Under the pieces are notes generated by a model. It searched no databases, was not told the origin of the DNA, and worked only from the letters and a program-made list of their open reading frames with translations. Positions 15,131-21,411 of a stretch of 21,969 nucleotides of DNA are shown one piece after another; position 1 is the first letter of the stretch, and each line of letters starts with the position of its first letter. Origin of the DNA: Deltaproteobacteria bacterium (lineage in GTDB: Bacteria > Desulfobacterota > Deferrimicrobia > Deferrimicrobiales > Deferrimicrobiaceae); contig JANXPS010000272.1 of assembly GCA_025357175.1 (NCBI GenBank), positions 1-21,969 of the forward strand, written 5' to 3'. Both the position numbers and the translations under genes were made by a program.

Positions 15131-15318
15131 CGAACGCTCCCCTTCGAAAATATCGACTTAAGAAAATTGATTACGCGTGACTCGGGTATGGGAAACGAGT
15201 AATGGCAGTTCGGACAGCAAAGAAGCGAACAGTTTTTCCCCATCGGACATCCTGTCTGGCAAGCTCTTGATGTTGGATCGATTTCGTGTTGGCAAAGTGG
15301 ACACTTTATCTTTTCCAT
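15127..15318 (-). CDS. Small eight-cysteine protein of the feo cluster
   Basis: This 63-aa protein has eight cysteines, at 6, 9, 20, 24, 30, 34, 35 and 38. They form CPLC, then CQTGCPMGKNC, then LCCPNC. This pattern suggests a zinc ribbon or an Fe-S or iron-binding site. The C-terminal 25 residues are free of Cys and include a short amphipathic or hydrophobic helix (VINFLKSIF). There is no signal peptide. The ATG at 15318 is 10 bases after the feoB stop, and its end overlaps the dtxR-like gene by ATGA, so it is coupled to both. FeoC and FeoB-associated Cys-rich proteins are the closest functional analogies, but the cysteine pattern does not match FeoC. I do not recognise the family; a role in FeoB function or iron sensing is inference. 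Confidence 0.75.
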   Translation of the reverse strand: MEKIKCPLCQHEIDPTSRACQTGCPMGKNCSLLCCPNCHYSFPIPESRVINFLKSIFSKGSVR

Positions 15319-15328
15319 GGCTATTCGC

Positions 15329-17302
15329 CTACAGGGCAATTCCGAGGTGCCGGATCGCGAAATTGAGCACGGCGCCCACGAGGATCGCGAAAGGAAATAT
15401 GAAGAGCGCCATTCCTATGGCGACCTTCAACCCGTGCTCCTTGATGATGACCAGGAAGTTGGCGAGACACGGGATGAACAGGGTCATCGTAACGAGGCTT
15501 ACGAGCACCTGGACGTGGGTCAGCATCCCGCCCTGCGCCATTCGATAAAGCCCGGCGGCCCCGTAATCGCGCCGCAGAAACCCGATCAGGAATACGCCTG
15601 CGGTTTTCGGAGGCAGGTCGAGCAACCGGACGATCAGCGGTTGCGAAACGCGCTCGATGACGGCGAGAGCCCCGGTGCGGTCCGCGACGAACAACAGGAC
15701 GGTTCCCACGACGAATAGCGGCACGGCTTCCCTCAGGTACCACTCGATGCGCGCCATCGTCTTCACGATCAGGTTCCCGATCTGTGGGAAGCGGATCGGG
15801 GGAATTTCCATGATGAAATCGGATGAATCGCCCGGGAGCACCTTCGACGCCAGGAAGCCTACCAGGACGATTGTGCCGACGACGATCGCAAACCATATGA
15901 CAGAGGCCGTCAACCCGACGCCGCCGAGCATCCCGAGGATCACCCCCAACTGCGCAGAGCACGGAATCCCCAGCGCAAGCAGCAGCGTTACGATCAGCCG
16001 TTCCTTCCGCGTTTCGAGAATCCGGGCGGTCAGCGTCGCCATGGTATCGCATCCCAGGCCGAGGACCAGGGGAAGCACGGCCTTCCCGTTGCAGCCGATC
16101 CGCTTGAAAATTCGATCGACCATCACCGCCAGGCGTGGAAGATATCCCGAATCCTCGAGCACCCCGAAGAAGAAGAAGAAGGTTCCGACAATCGGGAGCA
16201 CGATCGCGACCGCATAGGAAAGCGCCATCGAAATGACCCCGTAATCGCCGATCAGAAAATCCCGGACGATCTCCCAGGGAATAATCGCGTCAGCGACGCG
16301 CTTCACCGCGGGAATCAGCGCATCTCCGAAAAGCCGGTTCTGGAGCAGGTCGACCAGAGTCCCCGCACCGAACGCCCCGACAAAACCATATGCGATCAGA
16401 AGAACCGCCAGCAGGACCGGCACTCCATAAACGGGGTCCATCGCCCAGCGTCCGAACCTTTGCGCCATTCCGTTGGAAGGGGGACCGCTCGCCTCGATCC
16501 CCATCCGGACAAGGAGTCGTTCGGTCCACTGGATCCGCTTCTGGTTTACGTGGTAGGCGATGTTTTCACCCATGCGGGCGACGAGGCCGTTCCGGACATC
16601 GTTCATCTCGCGAATCCGGTTTTCGGAAATGGCGGTGGCAAGCCATGCCGAGAGGGAGTCGTCGCCGGAGAGCAGCATCAGCGCGATCGCGCGCTGCCCG
16701 ATCGGCGAGTCGTCGGGAATGAGCTTTTCCATTTCCGAAACGGCGCATTCGACCAATTCGCCGTAATCGATGCGTACGCAGGCCGGGCGTGCTTCCGGAA
16801 GAAGCGAAAGCATCCGGTCTGTTCCCTTTCCGCGTACCGCGACGGTACCAAGGACGGGGACTCCGATTTCCTCGCTCAATTTTTCTATTTTCGGCATGAC
16901 GCCGCGCTCGCGCGCCTCGTCGACCATATTGACAACGACAACGATCGGCAGACCCATTTCGGAGAGTTGGGCAGTGATCATGAGCGAACGACGCAGATTC
17001 TTGGCGTCGCACACCTGCAGGACGGCTGACCCGGGCTCGCTCATCAGGATATCGCGGGTCACGCGCTCATCCTCGGACATCGGATGAAGCGAATACACGC
17101 CCGGCGTATCGATGACCTCGATCAGGCGACCTCGATCACGCACCTCACCTCGCGTGATCTCGACGGTCGTCCCGGGATAGTTGGATACGTTGACGTAGCG
17201 CCCGGTCAAACGGCCGAAAATAACGCTTTTCCCGACGTTCGGATTGCCGACAAGGATGACTTTTTCGACGAATTCCGGGGCGACCTGCGACAGGTTGGTC
17301 AT
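15329..17302 (-). CDS. feoB: Ferrous iron transporter FeoB
   Basis: A 657-aa inner-membrane protein that imports Fe(II). The N-terminal GTPase domain has G1 GNPNVGKS (19-26), G3 DTPG (65-68) and G4 NMVD (125-128). About ten membrane segments begin at about residue 293. The two gate regions carry the conserved cysteines Cys418 (GLGCDTMATLTARIL), Cys448 (GIPCSAQLGVI) and Cys612 (FIPCLANFLVI), with FLRRDYGAAGLY at about 575-586. These gate sequences differ from the E. coli type (GCNVPA, SCGARL). The GTPase domain is followed by a short GDI-like spacer. The ATG at 17302 overlaps the fur stop (ATGA) and has GGAGA upstream. It is shorter than E. coli FeoB (about 770 aa), as in many bacteria. No stand-alone feoA gene is present. 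Confidence 0.97.
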   Translation of the reverse strand: MTNLSQVAPEFVEKVILVGNPNVGKSVIFGRLTGRYVNVSNYPGTTVEITRGEVRDRGRLIEVIDTPGVYSLHPMSEDERVTRDILMSEPGSAVLQVCDAKNLRRSLMITAQLSEMGLPIVVVVNMVDEARERGVMPKIEKLSEEIGVPVLGTVAVRGKGTDRMLSLLPEARPACVRIDYGELVECAVSEMEKLIPDDSPIGQRAIALMLLSGDDSLSAWLATAISENRIREMNDVRNGLVARMGENIAYHVNQKRIQWTERLLVRMGIEASGPPSNGMAQRFGRWAMDPVYGVPVLLAVLLIAYGFVGAFGAGTLVDLLQNRLFGDALIPAVKRVADAIIPWEIVRDFLIGDYGVISMALSYAVAIVLPIVGTFFFFFGVLEDSGYLPRLAVMVDRIFKRIGCNGKAVLPLVLGLGCDTMATLTARILETRKERLIVTLLLALGIPCSAQLGVILGMLGGVGLTASVIWFAIVVGTIVLVGFLASKVLPGDSSDFIMEIPPIRFPQIGNLIVKTMARIEWYLREAVPLFVVGTVLLFVADRTGALAVIERVSQPLIVRLLDLPPKTAGVFLIGFLRRDYGAAGLYRMAQGGMLTHVQVLVSLVTMTLFIPCLANFLVIIKEHGLKVAIGMALFIFPFAILVGAVLNFAIRHLGIAL

Positions 17303-17751
17303 ACCGACATCTCCGGAACATCTCTTTCGCTGTCACATTTTCGGCAGTAGCCGTAGATGTCCAGACGATGCGTCAGAGGCCGGAATTCATGTTTGTGGGC
17401 GACTTCCGACTGGAGTTCCTCGATCCTGGAATCGATGAATTCAGTGACGACCCCGCATGACTTGCATACCAGGTGATCATGATGCGAAGACATGTTGCTT
17501 TCATAACGAGTGACACCCTCGCCGAAATCGACCTCGTTGACGTATCCCAACCGCAAAAGCAACTTCATGGTCCGGTACACGGTCACGCTTCCGACAGCCG
17601 GAGAGCGCTTCTTGACAAGGCGCGTCAACTCTTCGACTGATACGTGCCGTCCGCATCGAAAAAACTGGGCGATGACCGCGGAGCGACTTCTGCTCCGTTT
17701 CCCGCCTGAGGCGAGAATCTGACTTTCAACCTTTTCCAGGAGTAATTGCAA
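17299..17751 (-). CDS. fur: Fur-family ferric uptake regulator
   Basis: This 150-aa metal-sensing repressor has an N-terminal winged helix (about 15-85) with the recognition segment SPAVGSVTVYRTMKLL. The metal-sensing loop HHDH is at 90-93. Two CXXC structural zinc sites lie at 96-99 (CKSC) and 136-139 (CRKC). The HDHLVCKSCG motif is the classical Fur/PerR/Zur signature. The start is TTG at 17751: an in-frame TGA lies nine codons upstream and no ATG occurs before residue 62. It is first in the transcript that runs into feoB, behind a promoter overlapping a Fur-box-like palindrome, so it likely represses its own operon. Fur, rather than Zur or PerR, is inferred from the feoB partner. Confidence 0.92.
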   Translation of the reverse strand: MQLLLEKVESQILASGGKRSRSRSAVIAQFFRCGRHVSVEELTRLVKKRSPAVGSVTVYRTMKLLLRLGYVNEVDFGEGVTRYESNMSSHHDHLVCKSCGVVTEFIDSRIEELQSEVAHKHEFRPLTHRLDIYGYCRKCDSERDVPEMSV

Positions 17752-17771
17752 CTGAAAGCACCGCCGACTTG

Positions 17772-17794
17772 ATCATGAAATTCATTTTCATGAT
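17772..17794. promoter_or_regulatory. Candidate Fur-box palindrome upstream of fur-feoB
   Basis: ATCATGAAA at 17772-17780 and TTTCATGAT at 17786-17794 form a perfect 9-bp inverted repeat around TTCAT. The centre reads TGAAATT-C-ATTTTCA, a 7-1-7 arrangement like the Fur consensus TGATAAT-n-ATTATCA with most key bases kept. It starts 21 bp upstream of the fur start codon and overlaps the -10 box. Binding here should block transcription of fur and the genes behind it. Confidence 0.7.
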
Positions 17795-17818
17795 AGCCGT
17801 TCGAACCGGATGCGTCAA
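17790..17818 (-). promoter_or_regulatory. Sigma-70-like promoter of the fur-feoB unit
   Basis: Read on the minus strand, TTGACG at 17818-17813 and TATCAT at 17795-17790 are separated by exactly 17 bp. The -35 matches 5 of 6 consensus bases and the -10 matches 4 of 6. It points at fur, with the terminator of the ribosomal operon upstream of it, so it probably starts the long fur-to-cytochrome transcript. Confidence 0.72.
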
Positions 17819-17856
17819 CGACAAATTCGCGGTTAATCGGGTCGGGGCTGCGAGAT

Positions 17857-17888
17857 AAAAAAAGGGCGGCCCGAATGGACCGCCCTTT
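17857..17888 (-). terminator. Intrinsic terminator after rplQ
   Basis: Read on the minus strand, AAAGGGCGG (17888-17880) pairs perfectly with CCGCCCTTT (17869-17861) across a 10-base loop, followed by a run of T to 17857. It lies 38 bp after the rplQ stop codon and should end the ribosomal-protein operon. It separates that operon from the iron and cytochrome unit. Confidence 0.92.
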
Positions 17889-17925
17889 GAATTTCAATTT
17901 CTGACGCCCGAAGTTTGAGGGACGA

Positions 17926-18459
17926 TCATCCGCCCCGCTTGATCGATTCAGCGCCCGGCTTCTTCCGGGCAACCTTCGAGGCACCTGTATCCCTGGATGC
18001 CGCGGGCTTGGATGCGGTCTTCCGGGGAGCGGCCTTGGCTGTCTTCGCAGCGGTCTTGGGAGCCGCAACTTTCTTGCCCTTGGTGGGTGCCGCCTCTTTT
18101 TCCTCGGAAGGAAGATACTCGATAATGGCCATTTCGGCGCCATCACCGACCCGGAATCCGGTACGAATGATCCGGGTGTACCCCCCTGCCCGCTCGTTGA
18201 ACCGGCTCGCGAGACCGGAGAACAGCTTGTCGGTCGTCGCCTTGTCGCTCAGCATCGTAAAGACCTGACGCCTCGCATGAAGCGTGTCTTTCTTGCCGAG
18301 CGTGATGAGGCGGTCTGCGAGACGACGCAGTTCCTTGGCCTTCGGAACGGTGGTCTCGATCCTTTCGGATATGACCAGCGCATTCATGAGGTTTTTTAAC
18401 AGCGCTTTCCGATGGGACGGATTGCGGCCTAACTTCCTGTGGTCGACAGCGTGACGCAT
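17926..18459 (-). CDS. rplQ: 50S ribosomal protein L17 with a basic tail
   Basis: A large-subunit ribosomal protein near the exit tunnel. The first 117 residues are a complete L17 (MRHAVDHRKLGR, HRKALLKNLMNAL, TRIIRTGFRVGDGAEMA). The usual length is about 117-130 aa, but this protein has 177. The extra 60 residues are almost entirely Lys, Ala, Pro, Thr, Arg and Ser, in a histone-H1-like repeat of KxAAPK-type steps, and end in RKKPGAESIKRGG. The ATG at 18459 has GAGGA seven bases upstream. It is the last gene of the operon, followed by an intrinsic terminator. The tail is in frame and codon use looks normal. Confidence 0.97.
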   Translation of the reverse strand: MRHAVDHRKLGRNPSHRKALLKNLMNALVISERIETTVPKAKELRRLADRLITLGKKDTLHARRQVFTMLSDKATTDKLFSGLASRFNERAGGYTRIIRTGFRVGDGAEMAIIEYLPSEEKEAAPTKGKKVAAPKTAAKTAKAAPRKTASKPAASRDTGASKVARKKPGAESIKRGG

Positions 18460-18485
18460 GAGCTATCCTCTTTGATTTTAAGTGT

Positions 18486-19493
18486 TTATTCTTCTTCGCG
18501 TGGAGGGCTGTATTTGTCGGGCGAGAAGGCGTCGACTTTCATGCCGAGCGACAATCCCATGCTGACCAGCACATCCTTGATCTCGTTCAGGCTCTTCTTG
18601 CCGAAATTCTTGGTCTTTAGCATTTCGGATTCGGAGCGCTGAACGAGTTCGCCGATATACTTGATCTCGGCGTTCTTCAGGCAATTGTACGCACGAACGG
18701 AAAGTTCGAGCTCTTCAACCGGCTTGTACAGATTTTCGTTTCCGTCGCCCTCCTCGAGGACGGCGGGCTCATCCATCATGTCGGCTTCTTCGTCGAAGTT
18801 GATGAAGACGGTCAGCTGTTCCTTCAGGATCTTGGCTGCGTAGGCAACAGCGTCGGCCGGCAGCATGGAACCATCTGTCCAGACTTCGAGCGTCAGCTTG
18901 TCATAGTCCGTCTGCTGACCGACCCGGGCATTGGTGACGGCGAAGTTGACCTTCTTGATCGGAGAAAAGATCGCGTCGATCGGAATGGTGCCGATCGGGG
19001 CGCCCTCGTCGAGGTTTCGCTCGGCCGAAACGTACCCCTTGCCCATTCGAACGGTCATTTCCATTCGAAGCGTGGCGTTGTCGGAAAGCTCGGCGATATA
19101 GTGATCGCGGTTGAGAACCTCGACCATCGCATCCATTTTTATGTCCGATGCCTTGATTTTTTTCGGACCCTTCTCTTCGATGACGATCGTGCGCTGCTCG
19201 GGAGAGTGCATGCGAAGCCGCACTTCCTTGAGGTTGAGGACGATGTCGGTCACGTCCTCGACCACTCCGGTGATTGCAGAGAATTCGTGCTGCACGCCCT
19301 CGATCCGCACCGAAGTTATTGCCCCGCCTTGTAGCGAGGAAAGCAGAACACGGCGAATGGCATTCCCGAGCGTCGTACCGAATCCGCGCTCAAGCGGCTC
19401 GGCAACGAACTTGCCGTAATCCGCGGTGGCGCTCCTGGTATCGAAATCTATCCGCCGCGGCTTTATGAGTTGCTTCCAATTTCGCTGGAACAT
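18486..19493 (-). CDS. rpoA: RNA polymerase alpha subunit
   Basis: A 335-aa protein that dimerises to start assembly of RNA polymerase, with a C-terminal domain that contacts UP elements and activators. The N-terminal domain includes LERGFGTTLGNAIRRVLLSSL (about 33-53). The C-terminal domain (about 245-320) has the EELELSVRAYNCLKNAEI helix and NFGKKSLNEIKDVL motifs. The length is typical (about 330). The ATG at 19493 has GGGAG upstream. It lies between rpsD and rplQ in the usual order, and the acidic linker (EEADMMDEPAVLEEGDG) is normal. Confidence 0.99.
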   Translation of the reverse strand: MFQRNWKQLIKPRRIDFDTRSATADYGKFVAEPLERGFGTTLGNAIRRVLLSSLQGGAITSVRIEGVQHEFSAITGVVEDVTDIVLNLKEVRLRMHSPEQRTIVIEEKGPKKIKASDIKMDAMVEVLNRDHYIAELSDNATLRMEMTVRMGKGYVSAERNLDEGAPIGTIPIDAIFSPIKKVNFAVTNARVGQQTDYDKLTLEVWTDGSMLPADAVAYAAKILKEQLTVFINFDEEADMMDEPAVLEEGDGNENLYKPVEELELSVRAYNCLKNAEIKYIGELVQRSESEMLKTKNFGKKSLNEIKDVLVSMGLSLGMKVDAFSPDKYSPPREEE

Positions 19494-19520
19494 GCTGCTC
19501 CCTTCTTTCGGTCCGGAGAA

Positions 19521-20147
19521 TTACTTGGAGTAGAGTTCGACGATCAGCTGTTCCTGGATCGGTTCCCGAACATCGGCGCGCGAAGGGAAAGCCTTGATCA
19601 CGCCTCGGAAATTTCCCCGATCGAGCTCGACCCAAGCCGGGATCCCCTTGCGGACCACCGCGTCGAGCGCCTCGTTGATACCCACAACCTTTCGGCTCTT
19701 CTCCTTCAGTTCGATAACGTCGCCCGGTTTAACGAGGAAGGAAGGAATGTTGACTTTCTTCCCGGCGATCAGGAAATGCCCGTGACGGACCATCTGACGG
19801 CTTTCGCGACGGGTCTGAGCGAAACCAAGCTTATAGATGACGCTGTCGAGCCGACGCTCAAGGAGAATGAGCAGGTTGTCGCCCGTCTTCCCCTTCATTT
19901 TGTCAGCCTTCTCGAAGTAGTTGCGGAATTGCCTTTCAAGCAAGCCGTAAAGGCGCTTCGCCTTCTGCTTCTCGCGCAGCTGGGTGCCGTAGTCGCTGTG
20001 CTTGGGACGGCGCTGTCCATGCTGACCCGGAGGATAGCCGCGGCGCTTGATGGCGCATTTTTCGGTGAAACAACGATCGCCCTTCAGAAACAACTCTATT
20101 CCTTCGCGGCGGCAGAGTCTGCATACCGGTCCTATATACCTGGCCAA
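19521..20147 (-). CDS. rpsD: 30S ribosomal protein S4 (zinc-type)
   Basis: This is a primary 16S rRNA-binding small-subunit protein, and a translational repressor of its own operon in well-studied bacteria. It has 208 residues, the expected length. The N-terminus carries four cysteines (9, 12, 26 and 31: CRLC...CFTEKC), the C-plus form that binds zinc. The S4 RNA-binding domain follows at about 98-160 (ERRLDSVIYKLGFA, RQMVRHGHFLIAGKKVNIPS). The start is TTG at 20147 with AGGAGG well placed upstream, which is notable for such a highly expressed gene. It sits between rpsK and rpoA. Confidence 0.98.
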   Translation of the reverse strand: MARYIGPVCRLCRREGIELFLKGDRCFTEKCAIKRRGYPPGQHGQRRPKHSDYGTQLREKQKAKRLYGLLERQFRNYFEKADKMKGKTGDNLLILLERRLDSVIYKLGFAQTRRESRQMVRHGHFLIAGKKVNIPSFLVKPGDVIELKEKSRKVVGINEALDAVVRKGIPAWVELDRGNFRGVIKAFPSRADVREPIQEQLIVELYSK

Positions 20148-20181
20148 AGACTATCCTCCTCTTTCCTTTGGTTACTTTTCT

Positions 20182-20571
20182 TCACACCCGCCGTCGCTTG
20201 GGAGGGCGGCAGCCATTGTGCGGGATCGGTGTAACGTCCCGGATGTAATTGATTTTAAGGCCGGCCGCCTGAAGTGTCCGCAGGGCGGCTTCACGACCGG
20301 AACCGGGTCCCTTTATGTGAACGGTCACCTGGCTGACGCCGCATTCCATCGCCTTTTTGGCGACTTCTTCCGCGGCCACAGTGGCTGCGAACGGGGTGCT
20401 TTTACGGGAGCCCTTGAAGCCCTTCGAACCGGAGCTGCACCACGCAAGAGTATTGCCGTCGGGATCGGTGATCGTGATCAGCGTATTATTGAACGTCGCT
20501 CGAATGTGCGCGACGCCCACTGGCACGTGCTTTCTGACCTTCTTCTTGCCTTTTTTCTTCGGCGTTGCCAT
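20182..20571 (-). CDS. rpsK: 30S ribosomal protein S11
   Basis: A 129-aa small-subunit protein of the platform, next to the mRNA exit channel. The characteristic segments are VGVAHIRATFNNTLITITDPDGN near the N-terminus and IRDVTPIPHNGCRPPKRRRV at the C-terminus. The basic N-terminal extension (KKKGKKKVRK) is normal. The ATG at 20571 is preceded by GGAGG. It lies between rpsM and rpsD in the standard order. Confidence 0.99.
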   Translation of the reverse strand: MATPKKKGKKKVRKHVPVGVAHIRATFNNTLITITDPDGNTLAWCSSGSKGFKGSRKSTPFAATVAAEEVAKKAMECGVSQVTVHIKGPGSGREAALRTLQAAGLKINYIRDVTPIPHNGCRPPKRRRV

Positions 20572-20616
20572 TACTCCTCCGTGTACCCGCTTGTTAGGCG
20601 GACGAATATCATCGGG

Positions 20617-21000
20617 TTACTTCTTGGTTTCCTTTTTCTTGCCGGCAACAGCGCCCTTGCGGGGCCCCTTCCGGGTGCGTGCGTTGGTGTGCGTACGTTG
20701 ACCACGGGCGGGAAGTCCCTTCCTGTGTCGAAGGCCGCGGTAGGATCCGAGATCCATCAGCCGCTTGATGTTCATCGATATCTCTTTGCGGAGATCGCCC
20801 TCTACGCGATAGGTGGCATCGATGACATCGCGGATGCGCGCGACCTGGTCCTCGGTCAGCGCGCTGGTCCGGGTATCGACGGGAACCCGCGCTTCCTCGA
20901 GAATACGCACGGCGGACGTCGGCCCGATCCCGTAAATGTATGTCAGCGCGATGTATATCTTCTTCGTCTTCGGTATGTCGACTCCGGCTATACGTGCCAA
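20617..21000 (-). CDS. rpsM: 30S ribosomal protein S13
   Basis: The encoded 127-aa protein belongs to the small-subunit head and contacts the A- and P-site tRNAs and the B1 bridges. It begins ARIAGVDIPKTKKIYIALTYIYGIG and has the conserved RGLRHRKGLPARGQRTHTNARTRKG tail, which is rich in basic residues. The start is TTG at 21000 with AAGGAGG seven to eight bases upstream. It follows rpmJ and precedes rpsK. Confidence 0.98.
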   Translation of the reverse strand: MARIAGVDIPKTKKIYIALTYIYGIGPTSAVRILEEARVPVDTRTSALTEDQVARIRDVIDATYRVEGDLRKEISMNIKRLMDLGSYRGLRHRKGLPARGQRTHTNARTRKGPRKGAVAGKKKETKK

Positions 21001-21036
21001 ACGTTCCTCCTTGCCCTGCTAAGGCGCCTTTTCAGG

Positions 21037-21150
21037 CTATCCCTGGCGCTGCTTGTGTTTTGGATTTTCGCAAATTACCCGAACGACACCTTTTCTGCGG
21101 ATGACTTTGCATTTCACGCAGACCTTGCGAACAGACGGCCTGACCTTCAT
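21037..21150 (-). CDS. rpmJ: 50S ribosomal protein L36
   Basis: A 37-aa large-subunit protein, found by translating the gap between infA and rpsM. It begins MKVRPSVRKVC and ends NPKHKQRQG before TAG at 21037. The zinc-binding set Cys11, Cys14, Cys27 and His32 is complete, so it is the C-plus form. The ATG at 21150 has AAAGGGG upstream. The length matches the usual 37-38 residues. Confidence 0.97.
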   Translation of the reverse strand: MKVRPSVRKVCVKCKVIRRKGVVRVICENPKHKQRQG

Positions 21151-21162
21151 TGTTCGTCCCCT

Positions 21163-21381
21163 TTATTTGGATCGATATACGATCCGGCCCCGAGACAAGT
21201 CATACGGCGTCAATTGAACCGTTACGCGATCCCCGGGAAGGATCTTGATAAAATGCATTCGCATCTTGCCAGAAATATGGGCCAGCACCTTCATCTTGTT
21301 TTCCAGTTCGACGCGAAACATCGCGTTCGGAAGCGGTTCGATGACGGTACCTTCCAATTCAATGGCTTCTTCCTTCGCCAT
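21163..21381 (-). CDS. infA: Translation initiation factor IF-1
   Basis: A 72-aa OB-fold protein that binds the ribosomal A site with IF-2 and IF-3 during initiation. It matches the family throughout: KEEAIELEGTVIEPLPNAMF, KVLAHISGKMRMHFIKILPGDRV, and the ending SRGRIVYRSK. The ATG at 21381 follows GGGAGAATGG. It lies 30 bp downstream of the map stop and 12 bp before rpmJ. Length and position are canonical. Confidence 0.99.
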   Translation of the reverse strand: MAKEEAIELEGTVIEPLPNAMFRVELENKMKVLAHISGKMRMHFIKILPGDRVTVQLTPYDLSRGRIVYRSK

Positions 21382-21411
21382 TCTCCCACTTTCTCCATTT
21401 GAACCGCCCCT

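Noticed and set aside
21021..21030. 10-bp palindrome AAGGCGCCTT between rpmJ and rpsM
   Set aside because: It is short, lacks a T-run and lies inside a tightly packed ribosomal operon, so it is unlikely to be a terminator.
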